Origin: Curtobacterium flaccumfaciens
Lineage (GTDB): Bacteria > Actinomycetota > Actinomycetes > Actinomycetales > Microbacteriaceae
Length of the DNA stretch: 64,000 nt
NCBI GenBank assembly: GCA_029689965.1
Contig: CP121450.1
Coordinates: 1,488,001 to 1,552,000, forward strand
Direction: 5' to 3'
Below are positions 29,908 through 40,401 of the stretch, in pieces. Below the pieces are notes generated by a model. The model was not told where the DNA came from. It made no database searches and worked only from the letters and a program-made list of their open reading frames with translations. The position numbers and the translations under genes are program-made. Every line of letters starts with the position of its first letter. The stretch's first letter is position 1.

Positions 29908-31143
29908 TCAGGACCCGTCCGGACCCGGGCCGTCCGGTTCGAGCGTCCCCGTCGCCGTGCCGGCGCCGAGCGTGACGTGCACCGGCGTCGCCCCCGGGAG
30001 GTCCTCCGCCGATCGCACGACACCGCCGTCGGTGGTCTGCACGATGGCGTACCCCCGCCGGAGCGTGTCGCGCGGCGAGAGCGCCCGCAGTCGCGCCGTG
30101 AGGTGGTCGACGTCGGCGTGCGACCGCTCGAGCCGGCGGTCGAGGAGCTCCCTGGCGCGGGACAGGTCCCGCGCCAGCTCTTCCGCGCGGGTGTCGACGA
30201 GCCACGCCGTGGAGGCGAGGGCCGGGCGGGAGCGCAGCGCTGCGATCCGGTCGGCCTCGACCGACAGGGTGTGCGACAGCCGGAGCCCGAGCCGTGCCCG
30301 CGCCTGCCGGACGTTCGCGAGCTCCTCGGCGACGTCCGGCACCACGCGCTTCGCGGCGTCCGTCGGGGTGGAGGCGCGGAGGTCCGCCACCTCGTCGAGG
30401 ATCGGCCGGTCGGCCTCGTGCCCGATGGCCGAGACGATCGGGGTGGCGGCCGCTGCCGCGGCACGCACGAGTCCCTCGTCACTGAAGCCGAGCAGGTTCT
30501 GGAAGTCGCCGCCGCCGCGGGCGACGATGATCACGTCGACCGATGGGTCGGCGTCGAGCTCGGCGATCGCGGCGGTGACCTCGCCGACGGTCCGCTCGCC
30601 CTGCACCGCGGTGTGGATCGTCCGGAACTCGACCTGCGGCCACCGGAGCTGGGCGTTGCGCTTGACGTCCTTCTCGGCGTCGGAGTCCTTGCCGGTGATC
30701 AGCCCGATGCGGTGCGGCAGGAACGGCAGCCGCTTCTTGCGAGCGGGATCGAACAGCCCCTCTTCGCCGAGGGTGCGCCGGAGCCGCTCGAGCCGCTCGA
30801 GCAGGTCCCCGAGCCCCACGTGCTTCATCTCGACGACCTGCATCGTCAGCGAGCCGCCCTTGACCCAGTAGTTCGGCTTGACGGCCGCGACGACCCGGTC
30901 GCCCTGCTTGAGGTCGGCGGGCACCCGTGCGCGCACGCTCGACCAGATCGAGAACGACACCGTGGCGTCGACCTCGACGTCCTTGAGCTTGCCGTAGACG
31001 TTCCCGCCGGCGACGTTCCGCTGGGTGATCTCGCCCTCGACCCAGGCGGTGCCGAGCCGGTCGATCCAGTCCCGAAGCTTGGCGCCGAGCAGCGCGACGG
31101 GCCACGGGTTGTCGGCCGTCGGTGGACCCTGTTCGATCGCCAT
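29908..31143 (-). CDS. xseA: Exodeoxyribonuclease VII large subunit
   Basis: Catalytic subunit that degrades single-stranded DNA to oligonucleotides. Intact, 411 residues from ATG 31143. N-terminal OB-fold ([22 protein letters not shown]), catalytic domain with [33 protein letters not shown], and [25 protein letters not shown], then the long coiled-coil C-terminal region and GYAIV tail. Divergent from ispH with about 95 bp between starts. Confidence 0.95.
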   Translation of the reverse strand: MAIEQGPPTADNPWPVALLGAKLRDWIDRLGTAWVEGEITQRNVAGGNVYGKLKDVEVDATVSFSIWSSVRARVPADLKQGDRVVAAVKPNYWVKGGSLTMQVVEMKHVGLGDLLERLERLRRTLGEEGLFDPARKKRLPFLPHRIGLITGKDSDAEKDVKRNAQLRWPQVEFRTIHTAVQGERTVGEVTAAIAELDADPSVDVIIVARGGGDFQNLLGFSDEGLVRAAAAAATPIVSAIGHEADRPILDEVADLRASTPTDAAKRVVPDVAEELANVRQARARLGLRLSHTLSVEADRIAALRSRPALASTAWLVDTRAEELARDLSRARELLDRRLERSHADVDHLTARLRALSPRDTLRRGYAIVQTTDGGVVRSAEDLPGATPVHVTLGAGTATGTLEPDGPGPDGS

Positions 31144-31237
31144 GCCCCCATGCTGCCGCATCCCGGAGACACCCGGGACCCGTGCGCGTCCGGCGACGCC
31201 CAGGCCCCGTGCGCGCCCGGCACCTATCATCGGGGAC

Positions 31238-32301
31238 GTGACGATCACCAACGGCCACACGGTCCCGCTCGCCCCGCCGCGGGTCCACGCGGCGCGCGGC
31301 AGACTGCGGGACGAACCGGTGGCCGGCACGAAGAAGGTGCTGCTCGCGGCCCCCGCGGGTACTGCGCCGGCGTGGACCGCGCGGTCGTGGCGGTCGAGAA
31401 GGCGCTCGAACAGTACGGCGAGCCGGTCTACGTCCGGAAGCAGATCGTCCACAACGTCCACGTCGTCTCGACGCTCGAGCAGCGGGGAGCGGTGTTCGTC
31501 GACGACGTCGCCGAGGTGCCGCGTGGCTCGCACGTCGTGTTCAGCGCGCACGGCGTCTCGCCGGCGGTCGTCGCGGGCGCCGCCGACCGTGACCTCCACG
31601 CCATCGACGCGACCTGCCCACTCGTCACGAAGGTGCACCGCGAGGCCACCCGGTTCGCCAGGACCGACCGCACCATCGTCCTCATCGGGCACGCCGGTCA
31701 CGAGGAGGTCGAGGGCACGATGGGGCACGCGCCCGAGCGGACGATCCTGGTCAACGGACCGGAGGACGTCGCCGCGCTCGAGGTCCCGGACCCGGACAAC
31801 CTCGTCTGGCTGTCGCAGACCACGCTGAGCGTCGACGAGACGATGGAGACCGTCCGTCTGCTCCGCGAGAAGTTCCCCGCGATCGAGGACCCGCCGTCGG
31901 ACGACATCTGCTACGCGACCCAGAACCGCCAGGTCGCGATCAAGAAGGTCGCCCCGGCGGCGGACCTCGTGATCGTCGTCGGGTCGGCGAACTCCTCGAA
32001 CAGCGTCCGCCTGGTCGAGGTCGCACTCGAGCACGGCGCGAGGGCGGCCCACCGGGTCGACTACGCGTCGGAGATCCAACAGGACTGGCTCGCGGGCGTC
32101 AGCACGGTCGGCGTCACGAGCGGGGCCTCCGTGCCGGAGGAACTCGTGACCGAGGTGCTCGAGCAGCTCGCGGACGCGGGGTACGGCACCGTGGAGGAGA
32201 TCGTGACCGCACACGAAGACCTGATGTTCTCGCTCCCGAAGGAGCTCCGCACCGACGCGGCGGGCAACCCGACGCGTGCGCTCGGCGGGCGACGCCGGTG
32301 A
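31238..32301 (+). CDS. ispH: 4-hydroxy-3-methylbut-2-enyl diphosphate reductase (one indel)
   Basis: Last step of the MEP isoprenoid pathway, making IPP and DMAPP; [4Fe-4S] enzyme. The three cluster cysteines lie in [22 protein letters not shown] and [11 protein letters not shown], and [13 protein letters not shown] and [15 protein letters not shown] are conserved. The frame breaks near 31358, directly before [10 protein letters not shown]. Essential in this lineage, so the break is not biological. GTG start at 31238; stop overlaps the next gene by 4 bp. Confidence 0.95.
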
Positions 32302-33020
32302 GCGACGAGCAGCAGCGCGGGACGGACGGCTGGTCGTCGGTGCCGGCGCACGACCCGGGTCACCTCCGGGACACCGCGGACGGCCTGGAGGCACGGCGCG
32401 ACCCCGCCACGTCGGCCGCAGCTCCGGAGCACGGTCGCGTCCACGGCCGCCCCGCCCCGCAGTACGGCGAGTACGCGCCCGAGGGCTGGGTCAACCCGGT
32501 GCTCGCGCAACAGGAACGGCACGAGCAGGAGGAGCAGGCCCGGGCGCTGCGCGAGCAGGCGGCACAGGAGGCCTCCCGCGGCCGCCGGCCCGGTGCGCCG
32601 TCGGCCCCGGACGGGACAGGGCGTGCGGCTCCGGCCGCCGGGCGGTTCGGCGCCTCGCCGCTCGACTTCGCGCTGACCGTCGGCCTGCTCGTGATCGGGC
32701 TCTGGTCGGTGGTCGAGTCGCTGTCCGTGGGCACGACGGCCTCGACCATCCGGACGGTCGTCGAGCAGCAGTACACCGACCTGTCGGATCCGGCGGCGCT
32801 GTCCTCCGCCGTCCTCGTGCGAGCGGTCGTCCTCGTCGTGGTGTTCGTGCTCGTCGCCTGGTGGTCGGTCCGACGGCTCCGTGCCCGACGCTGGACGTTC
32901 TGGGTGCCGCTCGTCGGCGGCGTCGTCGCGACCGTGCTCGGCATGGTGCCCGTGATGGTCGTGATCTTCCAGGACCCGCAGTTCGCCGCCTACCTGCAGC
33001 GGATGGCCACGGGCGGCTGA
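32298..33020 (+). CDS. DUF6264-like membrane protein
   Basis: Unknown function; intact, 240 residues. The GTG start overlaps the ispH TGA. Disordered N-terminus with [15 protein letters not shown] (a motif I associate with DUF6264 in Microbacteriaceae), a Gln/Glu/Arg helical stretch, then three helices ([57 protein letters not shown]). The short name is tentative. Confidence 0.72.
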   Translation: MSDEQQRGTDGWSSVPAHDPGHLRDTADGLEARRDPATSAAAPEHGRVHGRPAPQYGEYAPEGWVNPVLAQQERHEQEEQARALREQAAQEASRGRRPGAPSAPDGTGRAAPAAGRFGASPLDFALTVGLLVIGLWSVVESLSVGTTASTIRTVVEQQYTDLSDPAALSSAVLVRAVVLVVVFVLVAWWSVRRLRARRWTFWVPLVGGVVATVLGMVPVMVVIFQDPQFAAYLQRMATGG

Positions 33021-33047
33021 GCGACCGGCGCGTCAGCCGGCGAGGGC

Positions 33048-34304
33048 TCAGCCTGCCAAGAACGAGGCGACGGCACCGTGCAGGGCGGCGAGGTCGTCCA
33101 CGTGCACGAGCTCTCGGACCGAGTGCATCGACAGGAGTCCGACGCCGATGTCGATCGTCGGGATCCCGAGACGCGTCGCCGCGATCGGGCCGATCGTCGA
33201 TCCGCCGGGATCGTGTTCACGTTGACGAACGGCTGCCACGGCGCGCCGGCGGCCTCGCACGCGGCGGCCCAGACGGCCTCGCCCTTCGCCTCGGTCATGT
33301 AGCGCTGGTTCGCGCTGATCTTCAGCAGCGGGCCCCCGCCGGGCGCGGCCGGTTGGTCGGGTCGTGCTTCTCCGGCTGGTTCGGGTGCACGAGGTGCCCG
33401 GCGTCGCTCGACAGCAGCCACGAGGCACGGAACGCCCGCGCAGCGTCGGAGCGGCTGGCGCCGAGGCCCTCCTGGACGCGGCCGAGTACGTCCTCGAGGA
33501 ACGGGCCCCGGCACCGGACGGCGTCGACGAGCCGATCTCCTCGTGGTCGAACGCGGCGAGCACCGGGATGTGGTCGCCGTCCGCCGGCGCCGCGATCACG
33601 CCCCGGAGGCCGGCGTGCACGCTCGTGAGGTTGTCCATGCGGCCGGAGGCCAGGAACTCGCGGTCGATGCCGATGCGGGCCGGTGCCTGCGTGTCCGCGA
33701 GGAACAGGTCCCACGAGACGGACGCCTCGCCCAGACGGGCACGCAGCCAGGACACGACGTCCGTGCCGCCGACCTCACCGTCCACGCCGACGACCGGCAG
33801 CGTGTGGCGCTGCCGGTCGATCTCCTTGCCGTCGTTGACACCGCGGTCGAGGTGGATCGCGAGGTTCGGGATCCGGGCGACCGCGTCGGTCGACACCAGG
33901 CGCACCGAACCGTCGGCATCGACGACCCGGCCGGCGATCCGGAGGTCCCGGTCGAACCAGGTCGAGAGCAGGGCCCCGCCGTAGACCTCGACGTTGAGCT
34001 GCTCCCAGCCGCCGGTCCGGACCCCGGGGTTCGGCTTGACGCGGAAGCCCGGGGAGTCGGTGTGCGCGCCGAGGATGCGGAACGGGGTCGTGGCGGTGGC
34101 GGCCTCGGGGAGACGCCAGGCGATCACCGCGCCGTCGCGGACGACGACGTAGGCGCCTGCCCCGGTCGGCCAGGCGTCGAGCTCGGACAGTTCGGTGAAC
34201 CCCGCCTCGACGAGCCGGTCCCGGGCCGCGGCCGCCGCGTGGAACGCGGTGGGGGACTCGGTGACGTACTGGGCGAACTCGGAGGCGATGGCGTCGGCGG
34301 TCAC
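33048..34304 (-). CDS. M18 family aminopeptidase (about three indels)
   Basis: Cocatalytic zinc aminopeptidase (ApeB/Lap4 family). ATG at 34304. LGAHTDSPGFRVKPNPG holds the first metal His-Asp, NLAIHLDRGVNDGKEID follows, then AAFDHEEIGS with the catalytic Glu pair. The C-terminal part has YMTEAKGEAVW, GGSTIGPIAATRLGIPTIDIG and the metal His in SMHSVRELVHVDD. Frames change near 33530, 33350 and 33210. Total about 418 residues. Cytosolic peptide turnover is the expected role. Confidence 0.9.
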   Translation of the reverse strand: MTADAIASEFAQYVTESPTAFHAAAAARDRLVEAGFTELSELDAWPTGAGAYVVVRDGAVIAWRLPEAATATTPFRILGAHTDSPGFRVKPNPGVRTGGWEQLNVEVYGGALLSTWFDRDLRIAGRVVDADGSVRLVSTDAVARIPNLAIHLDRGVNDGKEIDRQRHTLPVVGVDGEVGGTDVVSWLRARLGEASVSWDLFLADTQAPARIGIDREFLASGRMDNLTSVHAGLRGVIAAPADGDHIPVLAAFDHEEIGSSTPSGAGARSSRTYSAASRRASAPAAPTLRGRSVPRGCCRATPGTSCTRTSRRSTTRPTGRARRGPAAEDQREPALHDRGEGRGRLGRRVRGRRRAVAAVRQREHDPGGSTIGPIAATRLGIPTIDIGVGLLSMHSVRELVHVDDLAALHGAVASFLAG

Positions 34305-34495
34305 CCGACCATCGTGGCACGGGTGCGGCGGGGCGGACGCGCCCCGTGCCTCCAGGCCGGTGCGACCGGCGCCCCGGCACGGCGAGACGCCGCCGGCACG
34401 GCGAGACGCCGCCCGAACACGCGGTGTCCCGCGAGCCGGACGGCGTCTGGGCGACTCGGCGGTGCCTCGGCGGCGTGAGGCACCGCGTGCCGGTG
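34305..34495. other. Intergenic gap with GAGACGCC repeats
   Basis: Between the M18 gene and fba (both minus strand): a half palindrome GTGCCTCCAGGCCGG at 34346-34360, and GGCGAGACGCCG and GGCACGGCGAGACGCCG direct repeats at about 34370-34400. No gene or clear terminator is seen. Confidence 0.5.
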
Positions 34496-35523
34496 TCAGC
34501 CCTTGGTGTGGCCGGCCGAGCCGAGGACCTTCGCGGCTTCGCCGACGCGGGCCGCCATGGCGGTCTCGGCCACCTTGCCCCAGGCGCGCGGGTCGTACTG
34601 CTTCTTGTTGCCGACCTCGCCGTCGATCTTCAGGACGCCCTCGTAGTTGGTGAACATCGAGCCCGCGATCGAACGCGTGAACGCGTACTGCGTGTCCGTG
34701 TCGATGTTCATCTTGATGACGCCGTTGCGGACGGCCTCGTGGATCTCGTCGTCGGTCGAGCCCGAGCCGCCGTGGAAGACGAGGTCGAGGGGGTCTCGCC
34801 CGTGCCGTGCTTCTGGGCGACCGAGGCCTGGATCTCGCCGAGGAGCTCCGGGCGGAGCTTGACGTTGCCGGGCTTGTAGACGCCGTGCACGTTGCCGAAG
34901 GTGAGGGCGGCGATCCAGCGGCCCTGGTCGCCGAGGCCGAGTGCGTCGACGACCTTCTCGACGTCGCCGGGGGTCGTGTAGAGCGCGTCGTTCGTGCCCT
35001 CGTGCTGGACGCCGTCCTCTTCGCCGCCGACGACGCCGATCTCGACCTCGAGGATCGCGTTGATGTTCCGCGTCTTCTCGATCATGGTCTTCGCGATCTC
35101 GATGTTCTCGTCGAGCGGCACGGCCGAGCCGTCCCACATGTGCGACTGGAAGATCGGGTTGCGGCCCGCGCGGACCTCTTCCTCGCTCGCGGCGATGAGG
35201 GGGAGGACGAAGCCGTCGAGGGCGTCCTTCGGGCAGTGGTCGGTGTGCAGCGCGACGGTGATGTCGTAGTTCTTCGCGACCTCGTGGGCGAACTTGGCCA
35301 TCGCGAGGGCGCCGGCGGCACGGTTCTTGACCGTGTGCCCGGCGAAGTAGTCCGCGCCACCGGTCGTGACCTGGAGGATGCCGTCCGAACCGGCCTCCTG
35401 CAGACCCTGGAGGACCGCGTTGATCGTCTGCGACGACGACACGTTCACCGCGGGGTAGGCGAACTTGCCGGCCTTCGCTCGTTCGAGCATCTCGGCGTAC
35501 TGTTCCGGCGTTGCGATGGGCAC
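34496..35523 (-). CDS. fba: Class II fructose-bisphosphate aldolase (one indel)
   Basis: Zinc-dependent cleavage of fructose 1,6-bisphosphate. GTG at 35523 with AAGGAG upstream. Signatures: AVNVSSSQTINAVLQG, VALHTDHCPKD (zinc His), EVEIGVVGGEEDGV, and beyond the break LVFHGGSGSTDDEI and IKMNIDTDTQYAFT. The frame breaks near 34795 in a C homopolymer. About 342 residues. Divergent from glpX, placing two opposed steps of glycolysis/gluconeogenesis back to back. Confidence 0.94.
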
Positions 35524-35595
35524 TGCGATCTCCTTCGACGTGGTGGTGTCCTCGCCGAGCCTAGTCAGCCCCACTGGAGTGTGACCCGACGGGTT

Positions 35596-35730
35596 CGTCG
35601 GGTCGCACCGTGCGAGGTCTCGGTCGCTCGGTGCGAGGTTGTCTCGGTCGCTCTGTGCGAGGTCTCGTGCTCGGTGCGAGGTCCGAAGGGCCCCACGGTG
35701 CGCGGAACCTCGCACGGTGCTGTGCACATG
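35596..35730. repeat. GTGCGAGG(T)TCTCGGTCGCT repeats between fba and glpX
   Basis: GTGCGAGG occurs at least four times in about 90 bp, alternating with GTCTCGGTCGCT, and an inverted CCTCGCAC is present at about 35707. This divergent gap must hold the promoters of both genes. Confidence 0.65.
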
Positions 35731-35777
35731 CGTGCAGCCGGGCGAGCCCGTGGACGCCCGTCGGTAGGCTGGTCGTC

Positions 35778-36765
35778 GTGACTCCCACCACGGAAACCGG
35801 CTCCCTGTTCCTCCAGCCCGACCGCAACCTGGCGCTCGAGCTCGTGCGTGCGACGGAGGCGGCGGCGATCCGTGCGCAGCCGTGGGTCGGGCGGGGTGAG
35901 AAGAACCTCGCGGACGGCGCCGCCGTGGACGCGATGCGGAAGTTCCTCGGGACGGTGAACTTCGACGGTGTCGTCGTGATCGGCGAGGGCGAGAAGGACA
36001 ACGCGCCGATGCTGTACAACGGCGAGCACGTCGGCAACGGCCACGGCCCGGCGTGCGACATCGCGGTGGACCCGATCGACGGCACCTCGCTGACCGCCGC
36101 GGGCCGCCAGAACGCGATCTCGGTCATGGCCGTGTCGGACCGCGGGTCGATGTACGACCCGTCGGCGGTGTTCTACATGGACAAGATCGCCGCCGGGGCC
36201 GAGGGGCGTGGGGTCCTGGACCTCGAGAAGCCGATCGGGGAGAACATCCGGGCGCTCGCCGTGGCGAAGGGCAAGGACATCGAGGACATGGTCGTCGCGG
36301 TGCTGGACCGTCCGCGGCACGACGAGCTGATCCGTGCGATCCGCGCCACGGGTGCGGGACGCGGCTGCTGCTCGACGGGGACGTCGCCGGCGGGATCTCG
36401 GCGGCGCTGCCGGGTCGAAGATCGACATGTGCGTCGGCGTTGGCGGGACGCCGGAGGGCATCATCACGGCGTGCGCGATCAAGGCGCTCGGGGGCGTGAT
36501 CCTCGGCAAGCTGCAGCCGAAGGACGACGAGGAACGGCAGAAGGCGATCGACGCCGGCCACGACCTGGACACGGTGCTCGACCAGGACGACCTGGTGAAG
36601 GGCGACAACACGTTCTTCGTCGCCACGGGCGTCACGGACGGTGTCCTCGTCGACGGTGTCCGGCGTGAGCGCGGCGTGATCCACACCGACTCGATCGTGC
36701 TCCGGTCCCGCTCGAACACGATCCGTCGCATCCAGGCCGACCACCGCGCCGAGAAGTGGTTCTGA
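35778..36765 (+). CDS. glpX: Class II fructose-1,6-bisphosphatase (two indels)
   Basis: GlpX-type FBPase of gluconeogenesis, the usual actinobacterial form. GTG at 35778. [20 protein letters not shown] and the Li+-sensitive phosphatase motif [12 protein letters not shown] bind metal and phosphate. [33 protein letters not shown] and [19 protein letters not shown] complete the family pattern. Frame breaks near 36358 and 36414 (G runs). About 329 residues. Confidence 0.94.
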
Positions 36766-36833
36766 TCACGTGAAGCGCTGACGCGCTGAGGCGCTGACGC
36801 GTCCGTCTCCGCCCGCGTCGCGCCCCGATGTGA

Positions 36834-36865
36834 ACAACGCGCCCCGTCACCACGGGGCGCGTTGT
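36834..36865. terminator. Bidirectional terminator between glpX and rmuC
   Basis: A perfect 13-bp stem (36834-36846 with 36853-36865) with a 6-nt loop; AACA/TTGT ends give a T-rich exit on both strands. Confidence 0.8.
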
Positions 36866-36965
36866 CCGTCCGGGGGCGCGACCACGCCGCTGGCGTCCCG
36901 ATCCGGCCGTCGGGGAGCGGGCACGGCGGCGCGCCGATCCGGCCGGGGCGGCCACGGCGGCGGCG

Positions 36966-38226
36966 TCAGTCGCGCTCGGTCGCGGCGACGAGCTCAGGGG
37001 CGGTCAGCAGCCGCGGCTCGTCCTCGATCGTGGCCGGGTCGGCGACGACCTTCGACTCGTCGAGCAGCGACAGACGCCGAGCACTCGGGAGCACCTGGCG
37101 TTCGAGCGACCCCACGAAGCGGTTGTAGTCGACGACGGAGCCCCGGATCGACCGGCCGAGCTTGTCGATGTGCTGCGCCATGGTCGCCAGGCGCCCGTGC
37201 AGTTCGCGCGAGATCGTGAAGAGCTCCCTCGCCTCCTGCGTGACGACGTCCTGCTGCCACGAGAACGCCACGGTCTTCAGCACCGACCAGAGCGTCACGG
37301 GCGAGGCCAGCGCGACGCGCTTGCGGAAGGCGTGGTCGAGCAGCCCGGGATCGGCGGCGAGGGCACTGGCGATGAGGGACTCGGACGGGATGAACGCCAC
37401 GGTCAGCTCGGGGAGGCGTCGTACCCGGACCAGTACTCCCGGGCCGCGAGGGCGTCCACGTGGGCACGGAGCGCGCGCACGTGCTGCTGCAGGAGCTGCT
37501 CGCGTCGAGCGGCCTCCGCCCCCGCTGCGGTCGCGGGGATCTCCGCCGCCTGCAGGTAGGCGCTGAACGGGACCTTGGCGTCGACGGCGATGGTCTTCCC
37601 CCGGGCAGGTGCACGACCATGTCGGGGCGGGCCGCGCCCGCCGAGGTGGTGACCGACGACTGCACGTCGAAGTCCACCCGTTCCAGGAGCCCGGCAGCCT
37701 CGACCACGTTGCGCAGCTGCGTCTCGCCCCAGACCCCGCGCGTGCTGTTGGCGGAGAGGGCGCTCGCGAGGGTCTCGGCCGTGGCGCGCAGGCGCTCCTC
37801 GGACTCGGCGGCAGAGCGGAGCTGGGCGGACAGGGTGCCGTACTGCTCACTGCGTGCCTGCTCGAGCTCGGCGATCTTGACGCGCATGACGTCGAGGGTC
37901 TGGGCGACCGGGCTGAGCGCGGACAGGACCTTCGACTCGCCCTGCGCCCGCGCGGCGTCGGCGCCGTGCATCCGCTGCACGAGGTGCTCCAGTTCCGCAG
38001 CCCGCCGTTCGAGGGAGTCCACCTGCCGGCGGTACTGGGCGTCCTGGGCGTCGAGTCGTTCCTCGGCGTCGCGCCTGGCGCCGTCGAGCTGTCCACGCAG
38101 TGCCTCGGCGGTCGCTCGGGCGGACGCGGCGTCCACGCCGGCGCGGGAACGGGCGAGCGACCAGGCGACGACGGCGCCGACGGCGACGCCGATCACGAGA
38201 CCGATGACCAGGGCGAGGATCTGCAT
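36966..38226 (-). CDS. rmuC: DNA recombination protein RmuC (two indels)
   Basis: Membrane-anchored coiled-coil protein with a nuclease-like domain, thought to limit DNA inversions. ATG at 38226; N-terminal helix ILALVIGLVIGVAVGAVVAW, long coiled coil, then STRGVWGETQLRNVVEAAGL and DFDVQSSVTT of the RmuC domain. Beyond the breaks (near 37600 and 37420), ELTVAFIPSESLIASAL and SPVTLWSVLKTVAFSWQQD are characteristic. About 420 residues in total. Confidence 0.92.
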
Positions 38227-38311
38227 GTCGTGACCTTGGCAGGACCCACCGACACCGTGCCTCCAGGCCGACGGAGGGCGCCTGTCGAACCGACGGACAA
38301 GCCCGGAATCC

Positions 38312-38323
38312 ATGTCATGACAT
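38312..38323. promoter_or_regulatory. Predicted GntR (IolR-type) operator of the iol operon
   Basis: Perfect 12-bp palindrome ATGTCATGACAT whose right half lies in the -35 hexamer. The core TGTC-N2-GACA recurs before gntR and, with one mismatch, before the second inositol dehydrogenase and the tautomerase gene. Confidence 0.65.
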
Positions 38324-38345
38324 TAGGGCAAACAGGGTGTACAGT
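38317..38345 (+). promoter_or_regulatory. Predicted promoter of the iol operon
   Basis: -35 ATGACA (38317-38322), 17-bp spacer, -10 TACAGT (38340-38345). Start expected near 38352, about 40 bp before iolC. The operator palindrome overlaps the -35, so a bound regulator would block polymerase. Confidence 0.65.
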
Positions 38346-38391
38346 CGTGATCGTCCGCCGATGAAGCCGCACGGAAGGTCCACCACGTCGC

Positions 38392-39420
38392 ATGACGAAC
38401 CGAGCTCCCCACGCCTACGACGTGATCACCATGGGTCGCGTGAGCGTCGACATCTACCCGCAGCAGACGGGCCCGCTCGAAGACGTCCAGACGTTCTCGA
38501 AGTCCGTCGGCGGCAGCGCCACGAACGTCGCCATCGCCGCGGCCCGCCACGGTGCGGACGCCGCCGTCATCACCCGCACGGGCAACGACCCCTTCGGCCG
38601 CTACATCAGCCGCACCCTGCCGGGGTTCGGCGTCGCCAACGACTTCGTCGAGACCGTCGAGGGGCTGAACACCCCCGTAGCCTTCTGCGAGATCTTCCCG
38701 CCGGACGACTTCCCGCTGTACTTCTACCGGGCGCCCAAAGCACCGGACCTCATGATCACGACGAAGTCCCTCCCGCTGCACGAGATCGAGCGGGCGAAGA
38801 TCTTCTGGACGACGGTCACCGGCCTCAGCGAGGAGCCGAGCCGCGGCGCCCACCACACCGCGTTCGAGGCCCGCAGCGCCGCGCAGGACGACACGAAGCT
38901 CCACACCGTGCTCGACCTGGACTACCGGTCGATGTTCTGGTCGAGCCCGGCTGCGGCGACGCGGGAGGTCGCGATCGCCCTGGACCACGCGACCGTCGCC
39001 GTGGGCAACCGCGAGGAGTGCGAGGTCGCCGTCGGTGAGACCGACCCGGTCCGCGCCGCCGACGCCCTGCTCGAGCGCGGCGTCGAGATCGCCATCGTGA
39101 AGCAGGGCCCGAAGGGCGTGCTCGCGAAGACCCGTGACGAGTTCGTCGAGTTCCGTCCGCACCACATCGACGTCGTCAACGGCCTCGGCTCGGGCGACGG
39201 CTTCGGCGGCGCGCTCACCCACGGACTGCTGCAGGGCTGGAACCTCGAACGCATCCTCGCCTTCTGCAACGCCGCCGGCGCCATCGTCGCGACCCGCTTC
39301 GAGTGCTCCACCGCCATGCCGACGAGCGACGAGATCGAGCAGTTCATCCAGTCGAACCCCGCCGAGGGCACGAACCGCCGTGCCACCGACGACAGCACTG
39401 AGGAGACCGTCGATGCCTGA
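38392..39420 (+). CDS. iolC: 5-dehydro-2-deoxygluconokinase
   Basis: PfkB-family kinase phosphorylating 2-deoxy-5-keto-D-gluconate at C6 in inositol breakdown. Intact, 342 residues. VGGSATNVAIAAARHGADAAVITRTG is the N-terminal PfkB signature; the catalytic Asp lies in NGLGSGDGFGGAL near the C-terminus. YDVITMGRVSVDIYPQQTGPL is typical of IolC. First gene of the operon and overlapping the next by 8 bp. A GGAAGG site lies somewhat far (13 bp) from the ATG. Confidence 0.95.
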   Translation: MTNRAPHAYDVITMGRVSVDIYPQQTGPLEDVQTFSKSVGGSATNVAIAAARHGADAAVITRTGNDPFGRYISRTLPGFGVANDFVETVEGLNTPVAFCEIFPPDDFPLYFYRAPKAPDLMITTKSLPLHEIERAKIFWTTVTGLSEEPSRGAHHTAFEARSAAQDDTKLHTVLDLDYRSMFWSSPAAATREVAIALDHATVAVGNREECEVAVGETDPVRAADALLERGVEIAIVKQGPKGVLAKTRDEFVEFRPHHIDVVNGLGSGDGFGGALTHGLLQGWNLERILAFCNAAGAIVATRFECSTAMPTSDEIEQFIQSNPAEGTNRRATDDSTEETVDA

Positions 39421-40401
39421 GCTCAGCGCCGCTGACTTCCAGCGTCTCCGCGACGTCCGTGCCGCGCAGCCCGAGCTGATCGCGAGCGCCCTCGCGGCCC
39501 GGACGAAGCGGTCCCTGCTCGCCGACGACGGCAAGCTGTTCATCGTGGCCGCCGACCACCCGGCCCGTGGCGCCCTCGCCGTGCGTGACGACGAGTCCGC
39601 GATGGCGAACCGCTACGACCTGCTCGAGCGTCTCGTGGTCGCCCTCGGACGCCCCGGCGTCGACGGTGTCCTCGGCACGCCGGACATCCTCGAGGACCTC
39701 GCGCTCCTCGGCGCCCTCGACGGCAAGGTCGTCGTCGGCTCGATGAACCGCGGCGGCCTGCGCGGCGCCACGTTCGAGATGGACGACCGCTACACCGCCT
39801 ACTCGGCCGCGTCGATCAAGGAGGCGGGACTCGACTTCGCCAAGCTGCTCGTCCGCGTGAACCTCGCGGACGCCGGCACCGCGCCGACCCTCGAGGCCAC
39901 GGCCCGCGCCGTCACCGAGGCGGCGGAGCACCGGCTGCCGATCATGCTGGAGCCGTTCATGTCCGAGTGGAAGAACGACAGGATCGTCAACGACCTGACG
40001 GCCGACGCGGTGATCACCTCGATGGCGATCGCCGCCGGCCTGGGCGAGTCGAGCGCGTACAGCTGGCCGAAGATCCCGTCGTCGACGAGATGGAGCGGGT
40101 GATGTCGGCGACCACGCTGCCGACGCTGCTGCTCGGCGGCGACCCGTCGAGCCGGCCGCTCGAGACCTACGCGAAGTGGGCCGACGCCCTCGCCCTGCCG
40201 GGCGTGCGCGGCCTCGTCGTCGGACGCACCCTGCTCTACCCGCCGGACGGCGACGTCGCCGCCGCGGTGGACGTCGCTGCCGGTCTGGTCCACAGCCAGG
40301 AGGCCCGGGAAGGGTTCTCCACAGATGCCCACGACGGCGACGCGCGGCTCGCGAACGCCACCACCATCGACTCGTCCGTCCCGGAAGGAAGCAACGCATG
40401 A
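39413..40401 (+). CDS. Cgl0159-family (beta/alpha)8-barrel protein (one indel)
   Basis: Aldolase-like TIM barrel found between iolC and iolA in the C. glutamicum iol cluster. About 328 residues: LFIVAADHPARGALAV, GVDGVLGTPDILEDLALLG, DFAKLLVRVNLAD with a candidate Schiff-base Lys, HRLPIMLEPFMSEWKND and TLPTLLLGGDPS. The frame changes near 40087 (CCGGTCGTC apparently read as CCGTCGTC). No iolJ-like class II aldolase is present in the cluster, so this protein or the transaldolase may cleave the 6-phosphate intermediate (inference). Overlaps iolA by 4 bp. Confidence 0.82.

Noticed and set aside
29401..31300. Long plus-strand open frame ahead of ispH
   Set aside because: It is the antisense shadow of xseA, xseB and DUF4245; only the part after about 31358 is real (ispH).
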